Assembly: GCF_900302495.1 (NCBI RefSeq)
Contig: NZ_OMKW01000004.1
Coordinates: forward strand, 372,001 to 436,000
Direction of reading: 5' to 3'
DNA from: Pontivivens insulae
Lineage (GTDB): Bacteria > Pseudomonadota > Alphaproteobacteria > Rhodobacterales > Rhodobacteraceae
Length of the DNA: 64,000 nt
Numbering within the stretch: position 1 is the first letter of the stretch; every line of letters starts with the position of its first letter. The notes beneath the pieces were generated by a model. It was not told the DNA's origin, made no database searches, and worked only from the letters and a program-made list of their open reading frames with translations. The position numbers and the translations under genes are program-made. Shown here piece by piece: positions 8,343-16,779 of the stretch.

Positions 8343-10280
8343 TTAAAGGTAGTGTTCGCCCGGCACATGCCGGGGGCTGCCGCAAATCGCGCGGGAGGCT
8401 TGCTTGCCACTCATCACCGCGCCTTCCACACAGGTCGTGTTCAGGCCGGTCTTGGTGTAGCAACCGGTCAGGGTCAGGTTTTCGATCCCCGTCTCGTCAA
8501 CCTTCAATCGCAGGGCAACCTCGCCTGCGGCGGCACCGACCGTGCATTCCGAGGGGTCGATATTGGCCCGCAGATAGAGCGCCCGGGGCGGGATCGCGCC
8601 CTCTGGCCGATTGGGCCAGGCCTCGTGGCCCCAGGCGGTGACCCAGTCCTCAAAGCTTGCGGTGACTTCCGCCATCGCCTCTGCCTGTGCATCCGCATTG
8701 GCCGGGGCACGGTAAAGTGTCGTGTTATAGGCGCCGCAAAGGTAATGAACCGACCCGCTGTGCAGGCCCTCTGCGGGCAGGGTCTGGCTCATATCCGCCC
8801 AGATGTCCCAGGGCTCTGGCCCTCCGACCGTGGCCGGGCGCTCCCGCCAGCCCAATTCCTGCGTGTCTTGTGGCAGCCAGACTTGCGCGGCCAGGGTCGG
8901 TACGATCCCAGTGCCTTCGACCATGCGGGCAAAGCGCCCACCCCGGTCCAGCAGCTCTTGCGCGAGGCTCGGCTCCTCATGATTGAGGCGTTTGAGAGCG
9001 CCGATGCTGATGCCCAGAACGATCTCATCAAAATCGGTGCCCCGCACCAGCTCGACCGGAGCGGTGGGGTAGCCGGGCGACCAATGGTTTTCGAAATCAA
9101 CACCGGCCTGCTGCAAGGCCCGGCCATCGACAAGCTGGTCCCAGTAGGGCTCCGCAGGCCAGGTCGGAATGCCTCGGATCACCTTGGTTGCCGTGTAGTC
9201 GCCGATCAGCTCTGCCTGCCGCGCCAATGTGACCTTGTCGATCCGGCCCTTGTCTTCAGACAGGTGCAAATGCGTGGTTTTGTGAAAGAAGTTGAATGTC
9301 ACGCCACGCGCACGCAGCACGTCATACATGGGGGCTACAACGGCCTCTCCCATTCCGGCTTTGATCGTGAACATGACCGACTCTTTATAGGTCGTGCAGA
9401 TGCGCAATATCACCCGCAGCGCTGTGCCCGTGCCGCAGGACGGCGCGGAGTGGTTGCCGTTCACATACCAGAAGCAGCAATCATAAATCGCGCGCACGAC
9501 CGAGGAATGCGTGACCATTTCGACATCCGCACCGTGAGAGATCAGCCAGTCGCGAAACTCCACCGCGTTCAGCTCATCAAGTGACTTGCCGCGCACGACG
9601 ATGTCCCACATCGCACCGCGCAGGAAGGCAAATCCCAATGCCAATACATCGCGGAACAGGCCCGAAAGCGGTACGGCATTCGCGTCTCCGGGTGCGAATT
9701 GCGCCTCAAGCTGCGCCATTCGGTCATGCAGATCGCGCCCGGGATCCCCGTTGTCGAGCGCCTTTGATACGGTGTGCAGCACCGCCTCATGATCAGACGT
9801 GTCGTGCTCGGTGCGTCCAAGCAATTCGCGCAACAGATTGGCCAGCTGCGACAGCATTCCCCGAAAGCTGAGATTGACGTGCCCGTTCCCACGCTCGTCA
9901 TCATTGGTGGGCCAGGTCACATTGTAAAAGCCCCAATCATCAGGAGAGATTTCCGTCCACAGCGGGGTGTAGTTCTGTGGCTCGAACGCGTCGAACCCCG
10001 TGCGGTAGGGGCAGTTTGAGGGGCGATCCTCCCACTCGGCATAGACATCGCGCAGCATTGCCCAGGCGTTGTCATAGCACCCGAACCAGAAATGCAGGCC
10101 ATGTTCCAGAATGCGGCCCTGTTCATCGCGGCCAGTGGCGCATTTTCCGCCCAGCCGCCACCCCATCTGCCAGATGCTAACATCGTGCTTCGCACGCAAT
10201 TCCGGCGTGGCGGTCAGTTCCAGTGCGGTGGTCAGCGCGCTGATGCCGCCACCCAGAATCGCGATCTTTCGCTTGGTCAT
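8343..10280 (-). CDS. FAD-dependent oxidoreductase, phytoene-desaturase/amine-oxidase-like (copy 2)
   Basis: A 645-residue paralogue of the gene at 4892-6820, with the same domain order. It has FAD Rossmann motif ILGGGIS (residues 8-14), WRLGGKCATG, EHGLHFWFG, a long central region, and a C-terminal flavin-binding end (LTGCYTKTGLNTTCVEGAVMSG in outline). In the first copy the final block is of the SINGG...ESG type, so the two flavin ends differ and the enzymes may act on different substrates or in sequence. It is co-transcribed with the decarboxylase-like gene downstream. The upstream cyclase gene runs in the same direction 95 bp away. No membrane helix is obvious. Confidence 0.8.
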   Translation of the reverse strand: MTKRKIAILGGGISALTTALELTATPELRAKHDVSIWQMGWRLGGKCATGRDEQGRILEHGLHFWFGCYDNAWAMLRDVYAEWEDRPSNCPYRTGFDAFEPQNYTPLWTEISPDDWGFYNVTWPTNDDERGNGHVNLSFRGMLSQLANLLRELLGRTEHDTSDHEAVLHTVSKALDNGDPGRDLHDRMAQLEAQFAPGDANAVPLSGLFRDVLALGFAFLRGAMWDIVVRGKSLDELNAVEFRDWLISHGADVEMVTHSSVVRAIYDCCFWYVNGNHSAPSCGTGTALRVILRICTTYKESVMFTIKAGMGEAVVAPMYDVLRARGVTFNFFHKTTHLHLSEDKGRIDKVTLARQAELIGDYTATKVIRGIPTWPAEPYWDQLVDGRALQQAGVDFENHWSPGYPTAPVELVRGTDFDEIVLGISIGALKRLNHEEPSLAQELLDRGGRFARMVEGTGIVPTLAAQVWLPQDTQELGWRERPATVGGPEPWDIWADMSQTLPAEGLHSGSVHYLCGAYNTTLYRAPANADAQAEAMAEVTASFEDWVTAWGHEAWPNRPEGAIPPRALYLRANIDPSECTVGAAAGEVALRLKVDETGIENLTLTGCYTKTGLNTTCVEGAVMSGKQASRAICGSPRHVPGEHYL

Positions 10281-10339
10281 GAAGGGGGTCCGTCGTTCGT
10301 CTCATGATCTGCCATGGCTTGCGGCCAATGTCCGAACCG

Positions 10340-10356
10340 CTTGCCGCTGCGGCAAG
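10340..10356. terminator. Small hairpin between cyclase and FAD oxidoreductase genes
   Basis: CTTGCCG (10340-10346), a 3-base loop and CGGCAAG (10350-10356) form a 7-bp perfect stem. It lies 19 bp downstream of the cyclase-gene stop in the direction of transcription. No T-run follows on the minus strand, so it is a weak or rho-assisted terminator, or an mRNA end stabiliser. Confidence 0.35.
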
Positions 10357-10374
10357 TGTCAAAACGCACAGTTC

Positions 10375-11535
10375 TCATCGCTTTTGTTCGTCTGGCCAAA
10401 GCTCAGGTGAAATTTCGAGTGCGCTGAGCGTGGCGTGCAGCAGATCGGCGCTGCGTGTCTGGGCGTTTTGCAGGCTCACGGCACGGCTGCGCGCAAATTG
10501 AAGGCGCGCGCGACCGGCTTTGCCTTGCGCGCTGTCATGCATGGCCTTGGCAAAATGCAGTGTGGGTCGCGCCACGGGCAACGTGCGTGCCAGCCGGGCG
10601 GCGATGGTGCGGGCGCGCTGAAGCCGCTGGATCGCGACAGGCGTGCCCGGATCGGTCAGTGCGGCGGCGACGGTCAGCGCATCCAGCGCTGACGCCACAT
10701 GCCATGCGGCTGGCGGGCGCCGTTCAGCCAGATCGAGGGCGCGCGCCACGGTCGCGCGCGCGCCTTCGCGATCCGAACACCGCAATTGGGCCAGCGCTGC
10801 GATCGACAATGCGCCCAGACGATCTGCCTCGTTCAATTTTGGATGATCGAGCAATGCTATTAGCGCGTTCAATTGATCGGTATCCGGCCTTTCGGCCCCA
10901 CGCATCGCGGTGAGCAGATGCGCCCAGAGCGACCAAACGCGGATTTGAGCGCTTGTCCGGATATCTGCCGCAGCATCCAGTTCGGCATGGAAAGGGGACG
11001 AACGCGGTGGTCCTTCGCGCGCCAGATCGGCATGAACCAAGGTCGCCATGGTTTGTTGCCAACGTCCGTCTGCCCCGAGATCTTTGTAGAGGTCCGCGGC
11101 CTCCACCCCGGCTGTTCGGGCCACCGACCAATCGGCACGACCTGCGTGTAGAACCAGTGCGACGAGCGCGGCGAACGCAATATCCGGGGGATTATCGCCA
11201 GCGGCGGCTGCCGCGCGTGCACGGCGGGAATATCCGTCAGCAAAGCGGCGTAGCCCAGCGGTCTCCAGCCCGATGGATAGGGCTGCAAATCCGGCGACCG
11301 TTTCCGCGACACTGCCCGTCCGCTCCGCTTCATTCAGCGATTGAAGGGTGTGGAGCAAAACCAGATCGGTTTCCCCATCGAAATAGGCGATCTCTGCCAG
11401 GTGCTTGCGGGCCAGCGCGCTCATCGCCATTCGCTCGTCCGGGATGATGCGGGGCGCGCGGGTCCGGTGGCGCAACTGCCGACCCAAAGCGGTGGAAATC
11501 GCAGCCGCGCGTCCCCTCTGGGATCGTGACGTCAA
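10375..11535 (-). pseudogene. C-terminal fragment of the cyclase/ATPase/TPR protein, out of frame with its N-terminal part
   Basis: This open frame carries the helical-repeat C-terminus (about 380 residues of alanine/leucine-rich TPR-like helices, starting around RAAAISTALGRQL) that belongs to the protein encoded upstream at 11330-14116. Its nominal ATG at 11535 falls inside a region where the upstream frame is still open and has no ribosome site. Removing one base from the CCCC run at 11513-11516 (GGGG on the coding strand) joins the two frames cleanly as ...TIPEG-RAAAIST.... It is therefore read as the second half of one gene of about 1,245 codons. It could be a real frameshift mutation, a sequencing error, or less likely programmed frameshifting. 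Confidence 0.7.
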
Positions 11536-14116
11536 GATCGGCCAGAAGATCGGTCAGACATTGGCGGGCGTGGGCCAGCTCGACGTCTTCAAGTGCAGCC
11601 GTGCCCTCGATCAAGGCCAGCTTTTGCAGCCGCGCGCGGCTGACCTGATCGCCTGCGTCAGCGGCCAGACGGCGCGCCTGAGCCGCATGGGCAATCGCTG
11701 TTCCATAGGCGTGGGCCTTCACAGCGTCCTGGGCCATACGCTCATGACACGTGATGGCCTCGGCCAATTGCCCGGCCCCGGCCCAATGCCGCGCCTCCTG
11801 CGCAAGATCACCGGCAGTCCCCCGCTCTGCGATCCGCAAATGCAAGCCAGCACGGGTGCGATAGGGTAGCGCCTCATAGGCGACTTCGCGGATCACGGCG
11901 CTGGGCACGAAGGCCCTTCCGGTCGGACTGGTTTCCAGCAAACCGGCGCCTTTGAGCGTCGCAATCCCGTCTGAGACGTCTTTGACCGCCAATTCCGAAA
12001 GGCTTGCAATGTCATCAGAGTCGAAAGGTTCGCCGAGTACGGCGGCAATGGACAGGATCGCGCGTTGTTCGGAGGGCAGCGCGTCGAGACGGCTGAGCGC
12101 GAGGTCGCGCAGGCCGCTTGCCTCGGACGCCCCGACGCTCAGGCTGCCTGACCCATCCGTCACGAGGCGCAGGGCCCCGCCCTCGTCGATCAAGCTGCCA
12201 TCGCCGAGCATGGCCTCCACCAGTTCGCGCAGGTGCAGGGGGTTGCCGCCCGTCCGCTCCATCAAAAGGCCCAGTGCTTCCGGCTCGCAATTGGCGGTCT
12301 TGGTCTGCGCGCAAATAAAACTGCGCGCGTCCTCAGCACGGAACGGGGTCAGCAACACCTCCGCCTCGGTCGGTGCAATGTCAGCCTCGGTTGGTGCGCT
12401 CAGGATCAGGCGCAGGGACCGGCGCGCGCTTGCCTGGATCAGCAGCTCGGCGCTTTCCCGATCAAGCGTTTGCGCGTCGTCAATCACGACAAGGATTGGT
12501 GATGTCGCCCGACGTGAAAACAGATCCAATTGTGTGGCGAGGTTAGCCGCTGTTTGCTGCGCCTCGGCGGCAGGTTGCGCTTCAGGATCCAAGGCCCTGA
12601 TCACACGATTGAGCCCGGCCAGCGGTTGGGTGATCGCGCCGGGACGTGGCACGGTTTGAACCGCAATCCAACCACCCGCGCGGGCAGCCTCGGTCGCTGC
12701 TGCACACAGCCGCGACTTGCCCAAGCCCGATGCGCCCCGCACGGTGAGGCTGCGTGTCGATGTTTCGGGGTTGAGGAGGGCGGCGAGACTGTCGGGCAAG
12801 GCAATCGGCGCCTTACTGGCCGCACTGCGCCAGCGCCGCAGCACCCGCGCGGCGTGAACCGGCCCGCGCGCGCCTTTCAAATCGTCAATGGTTTCGGGGG
12901 CCAGATCGAACTGCTCTGAGACCGCAGCGCCCGTGGCCTCGTCGACCAGTACGGTATCGCCTTGCCGCTGCATCAGCCGCGTCGCAAGCGCGCTGGGCCA
13001 TCCAAAGGCCGAAACAGCCCGCACCGGTCCACTTCCAAGTGCCGCCACAAACATCCGGCCACTTGCGACTCCAATTGGCATGTCTCGCGTTTTTTCCGAC
13101 CTGCGCAGGTTGAGCGCGGCATCGACGGCGCGCACCACGCGCTTTTCGGGGCCAGCGGGCGGCAGCCCGAAGGCTGCGTGCAGGATCACGCCTTTCTCTT
13201 CGGCCAGCACATTGATGGCGAGGCCCTGCCAGAGTTCGATTTCAGCCAGGACTGCCTGCAATCGCATGTCGAGCTGTTCGGGTGAGAGGCCGGCAGGGCC
13301 CGCACCTTCGGACAGGTCAATCGACAGGATCGTCAGGTCGCGGAAAAATGCGTTTCCCGCCTCTGAAAGGGCCAACCGGCTTGTCGCATCCTGCCAAACG
13401 AGCGACAGCGGCGCCCGGTCATGTCGCGGGAAGGGCCAGATTTCAGATGCCGGGGCGGGCGCACCGGACCAGACAGGCTGACCCTGTGCGACGAGTTGCG
13501 GCTGATCATCCCAGTCCGCTATGACGGCATCGAGCGATAGGCCAGATGCCTGGGCGGCGGCGGCCAGATCCGGCTCTAACATCGTGCGGCCGGCTGGCGT
13601 CTGTGCGTTGAGCAGGGCCGCCCGCAGAGGGGCTGAGCCGGACAGCAACCAGACCTCTCCGTCACCGGGCGGTTGGTGCCGCGACAACGCGACATCTCCA
13701 CGGGCAAGGCTGATCCGGCAGGTTAAACCCATTGGCATAGAGTCGTGACATATCTGCGCTGCGGCGATGGCATTGCAAACCGCCTGCGCGCCCTCTCCGT
13801 CGGGCCAGAAGGCCGTCAGTGCATCGCCGACCATCCCTCCGATGATTCCGCCACGCGCCCGGCACGCATCGATCACGGCACAGAAGTAGCGGTCGAGCTC
13901 TGCCGCGAAGGCTTCTGCGCCTGCGGGTCCACGCCGCTGTGCCTGCCGGGCCAACAGGGAAAATCCCACCAAATCAGCATGCAGGACAACGGCATTGCCT
14001 TGATGCCCGCGCACAGGGCGCGCGCGCCGGTCCGGCGAAGCTGGCGGGTCGTGTCTCAACCTGATCTGTCCCTTGCATCCCGACTGTCTGTCCCGGCCGG
14101 GTCTGTCCGCGGTCAC
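11330..14116 (-). CDS. Soluble-adenylate-cyclase-like protein, two cyclase domains plus NTPase (frameshifted)
   Basis: Domain order is that of mammalian soluble adenylyl cyclase and bacterial relatives. Cyclase domain 1 (about residues 40-190) has both metal aspartates (HADLVGFS and GMVGDALTAFW). Cyclase domain 2 (about 265-420) contains SIDLSEG and EEKGVILHAAFGLPP and lacks the second Asp. A P-loop NTPase follows (Walker A GASGLGKS near 465, Walker B ILVVIDD near 545), then TPR-like helices. The lysine expected four residues before the second Asp is Gly, so purine selection and activity are uncertain. The start is a GTG at 14116 without a clear ribosome site; the true start may be further in. 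The last ~65 residues after TIPEG are out of frame, and the real C-terminus continues at 10375-11512. It is the natural partner for the Crp-type regulator nearby. Confidence 0.75.
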   Translation of the reverse strand: MTADRPGRDRQSGCKGQIRLRHDPPASPDRRARPVRGHQGNAVVLHADLVGFSLLARQAQRRGPAGAEAFAAELDRYFCAVIDACRARGGIIGGMVGDALTAFWPDGEGAQAVCNAIAAAQICHDSMPMGLTCRISLARGDVALSRHQPPGDGEVWLLSGSAPLRAALLNAQTPAGRTMLEPDLAAAAQASGLSLDAVIADWDDQPQLVAQGQPVWSGAPAPASEIWPFPRHDRAPLSLVWQDATSRLALSEAGNAFFRDLTILSIDLSEGAGPAGLSPEQLDMRLQAVLAEIELWQGLAINVLAEEKGVILHAAFGLPPAGPEKRVVRAVDAALNLRRSEKTRDMPIGVASGRMFVAALGSGPVRAVSAFGWPSALATRLMQRQGDTVLVDEATGAAVSEQFDLAPETIDDLKGARGPVHAARVLRRWRSAASKAPIALPDSLAALLNPETSTRSLTVRGASGLGKSRLCAAATEAARAGGWIAVQTVPRPGAITQPLAGLNRVIRALDPEAQPAAEAQQTAANLATQLDLFSRRATSPILVVIDDAQTLDRESAELLIQASARRSLRLILSAPTEADIAPTEAEVLLTPFRAEDARSFICAQTKTANCEPEALGLLMERTGGNPLHLRELVEAMLGDGSLIDEGGALRLVTDGSGSLSVGASEASGLRDLALSRLDALPSEQRAILSIAAVLGEPFDSDDIASLSELAVKDVSDGIATLKGAGLLETSPTGRAFVPSAVIREVAYEALPYRTRAGLHLRIAERGTAGDLAQEARHWAGAGQLAEAITCHERMAQDAVKAHAYGTAIAHAAQARRLAADAGDQVSRARLQKLALIEGTAALEDVELAHARQCLTDLLADLDVTIPEGTRGCDFHRFGSAVAPPDPRAPHHPGRANGDERAGPQAPGRDRLFRWGNRSGFAPHPSIAE

Positions 14117-14249
14117 CTTATCAGGCCAGCAACGGTAATGGATAGTTTTTCGTCCAAGCGGTCAAAAGCACGCGCTGACCGGTGCAAGCAAGGGGTTTCC
14201 AACCCGCGCATTCGCTTCTAGCGTTCGGCCAGATTTGACAGGATTTCCC

Positions 14250-15437
14250 ATGACAGACTTTGCCGCCACCCGCACCCTGTTTCACTTGCCCGAGGGGATG
14301 ATTTACCTCGACGGAAACTCCCTTGGCCCCTTACCGAAAGCAGCACAGGCGCGTCTGACCCAAACCCTGGCCGACGAATGGGGTGAGATGCTGATTACCG
14401 GCTGGAACAAGGCGGGTTGGATGGCGCAGGCCACGGCATTGGGGGACAGGATTGCACCATTGATCGGCGCAGAGCCGGGCAGCGTGACCTGCGGCGACAC
14501 CTTGTCGATCAAGGTCTATCAGGCGCTTGCCGCCGCGCTCGACATGACGGATCGCAAGATCATTCTCAGCGATACGGGCAATTTCCCCTCTGATCTCTAC
14601 ATGGCGCAGGGGCTGATCGGCGCGCTGGATCAGGGGCATGAGCTGGTGACGGTCGCACCCGAGCGGATTGCCGAGACATTGAGTGAGGATGTTGGCGTTC
14701 TGATGTTGACCGAGGTCGACTACCGCTCCGGACGAAAGCATGACATGGCCGCGCTGACGAAGGCCGCACAGGCGTTGGGGATCATCACGATCTGGGATCT
14801 GGCCCACAGTGCGGGAGCGTTGCCCGTTCACCTGTCCACATGCAACGCCGATTTCGCGGTCGGGTGTACCTACAAGTATCTGAACGGCGGGCCGGGGGCC
14901 CCGGCCTTCATCTATGTAGCCCCCCGGCATGTGGAGCAGGTGCGTCCGGCGCTGTCGGGCTGGTTGGGCCATGAAGCGCCCTTTGCCTTTGATGCGGATT
15001 ACCGTCCCGGTGGCGGTATTGAGCGTATGCGCGTCGGCACGCCGCCGATCCTGCAATTCGCCGCACTTGATGCCGCGCTCGATGCGTGGGAGGGAGTCGA
15101 TCTGCACGATCTGCGTGCAGCGTCCATCGCCTTGTCCGAGCGCTTCATTGCAGAGGTCGAGGCGCGCACCGATCTGGTGCTGGCCTCCCCCCGCGTGGCC
15201 GAGCAGCGCGGCTCGCAGGTCAGCTTTGCCCATCCACACGGATATGCGGTGATGCAGGCATTGATCGCGCGCGGTGTGGTGGGCGATTTCCGTGCGCCTA
15301 ACCTGATCCGCTTCGGGTTCACGCCGCTCTACCTGTCAGAGGAGGAGGTCGTGCGCGCCGCCGAAATCCTGGCAGAAATTCTGGAGTCAGGCAGCTGGGA
15401 CCGCCCGGAATTTCATGCACGATCCGCTGTGACATGA
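14250..15437 (+). CDS. kynU: Kynureninase
   Basis: PLP enzyme of tryptophan catabolism that cleaves L-kynurenine to anthranilate and alanine, cytoplasmic. The 395-residue protein has LDGNSLGPLP near the N-terminus (the substrate-binding Asn-Ser region). The PLP-binding WDLAHSAGA is central, and CTYKYLNGGPGAPAF holds the Schiff-base lysine, all characteristic of KynU. The ATG at 14250 is preferred over the upstream TTG at 14235 because ACAGGA lies 6 bases upstream. It stands alone; no tryptophan dioxygenase or formamidase gene is in the window. It is divergent from the cyclase gene across a 133-bp gap. Confidence 0.93.
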   Translation: MTDFAATRTLFHLPEGMIYLDGNSLGPLPKAAQARLTQTLADEWGEMLITGWNKAGWMAQATALGDRIAPLIGAEPGSVTCGDTLSIKVYQALAAALDMTDRKIILSDTGNFPSDLYMAQGLIGALDQGHELVTVAPERIAETLSEDVGVLMLTEVDYRSGRKHDMAALTKAAQALGIITIWDLAHSAGALPVHLSTCNADFAVGCTYKYLNGGPGAPAFIYVAPRHVEQVRPALSGWLGHEAPFAFDADYRPGGGIERMRVGTPPILQFAALDAALDAWEGVDLHDLRAASIALSERFIAEVEARTDLVLASPRVAEQRGSQVSFAHPHGYAVMQALIARGVVGDFRAPNLIRFGFTPLYLSEEEVVRAAEILAEILESGSWDRPEFHARSAVT

Positions 15438-15489
15438 TGCTGTTCGAAAGAGGCTTGCATCCTAGTCGTTTGCGGGACATCGTCTTGAC

Positions 15490-16779
15490 ATGAAACGAAT
15501 ATTGCTCTGTTCCCTGTTGGCCGCTCCGGCTGGCGCGCAGGAGTTTTCCGCCCCGACGGATGCGGATTACTTTCCCATCAATCACGCCTTGGCTGAGATC
15601 GGGCGTGATCTGTTTTTCGATCCGATCCTGTCGGGCAATCGCACGATCTCTTGCGCCACCTGTCATCACCCCGACCATGCGACGGCAGACGGTGTCGCAT
15701 TGAGCCTGGGTGAAGGCGGGCAAGGGCTGGGACCGGAACGCGTGGCGAGCACCGACAACCCGCCAGAGCAGCGCATTCCGCGCAACGCGCCTGCGCTTTT
15801 CAATCTTGGCGCGCGGGAATTCACCGTGATGTTCCATGATGGTCGGCTGGAAGCGGACGAAACCCGTCCCGGCGGCATCCGCACCCCATTGGGGCAGGAC
15901 ATGGTTTCTGGGTTCTCGGGCGTGTTGTCGGCTCAGACCATGTTCCCGGTTCTGTCCGATGATGAGATGGCGGGACATTATTCAGAGAATGATATCTCGC
16001 AGGCGGTCCGGCAGGGGTTCATCACCGGAGAGCAGGGCGCGTGGGCGCTGATCAGCGCGCGTGTTGCCGCATTGCCGGGCTACGCGGATCGTTTCGAGGC
16101 CGTGCTGGGCACCCGCGATATCGGCTTCACCGACATTTCGGATGCGGTGGCGGAGTTCATGGCGCTTGAATGGCGCTCTGATCAGAGCCCGTTCGATGCC
16201 TATCTGCGCGATGGGACGCCGTTGCCCGACGCGGCTGAGCGCGGGCGCATTCTGTTCTATGGTGAAGCGGGCTGTGCCGAGTGTCATTCTGGCCCCTTCC
16301 AGACGGATCACGATTTTCATGCGCTCGCCATGCCGCAGGCCGGGCCGGGAAAGGCCGCGAGTTTTGAGAGCCACGCCCGTGACGAAGGCCGTCTGCGTGT
16401 CACCGGCGACCCGGCTGATGCCTATGCGTTCCGCACGCCGTCCCTGCGCAATGTGGCGCTGACCGGGCCGTATTCCCATGCCGGGGCCTATGCGACACTG
16501 GAAGGGGTGATCCGTCATCACCTGAACCCAGCAGAGTCCCTGATCAGCTATGATCGCACGCAATTCGTTGTACCCGCCGGGTTTGACGACTGGCAGGTTC
16601 TGGACGGTCCGGATCTGGAGCCGCTATTGGCCAGTGCGCCCGCACCCGGCCCGCAACTCGATGACGCAGAAATCGCGGACATCATCGCGTTTCTCGAGGC
16701 GCTGACCGATGAGGCGAGCGTGGCCGGACGGCTCGGAATTCCCGATACTGTTCCCAGCGGTCTGCCGATTGACCGTTAA
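15490..16779 (+). CDS. Diheme cytochrome-c peroxidase / MauG-family protein
   Basis: A 429-residue periplasmic protein. A short Sec signal peptide (MKRILLCSLLAAPAGA) precedes the mature start. Two c-type heme motifs are present: CATCH near residue 56 and CAECH near 259, the spacing of bacterial diheme peroxidases. Conserved blocks FDPILSGNRTISC and FRTPSLRNVALTGPYSHAG match the CCP/MauG family. The enzyme would reduce hydrogen peroxide with cytochrome c, or use it to modify a partner protein as MauG and MbnH do. Its stop codon overlaps by 4 bp that of the convergent secreted CRTAC1-like gene, which makes a functional pair possible but not shown. Confidence 0.88.
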   Translation: MKRILLCSLLAAPAGAQEFSAPTDADYFPINHALAEIGRDLFFDPILSGNRTISCATCHHPDHATADGVALSLGEGGQGLGPERVASTDNPPEQRIPRNAPALFNLGAREFTVMFHDGRLEADETRPGGIRTPLGQDMVSGFSGVLSAQTMFPVLSDDEMAGHYSENDISQAVRQGFITGEQGAWALISARVAALPGYADRFEAVLGTRDIGFTDISDAVAEFMALEWRSDQSPFDAYLRDGTPLPDAAERGRILFYGEAGCAECHSGPFQTDHDFHALAMPQAGPGKAASFESHARDEGRLRVTGDPADAYAFRTPSLRNVALTGPYSHAGAYATLEGVIRHHLNPAESLISYDRTQFVVPAGFDDWQVLDGPDLEPLLASAPAPGPQLDDAEIADIIAFLEALTDEASVAGRLGIPDTVPSGLPIDR

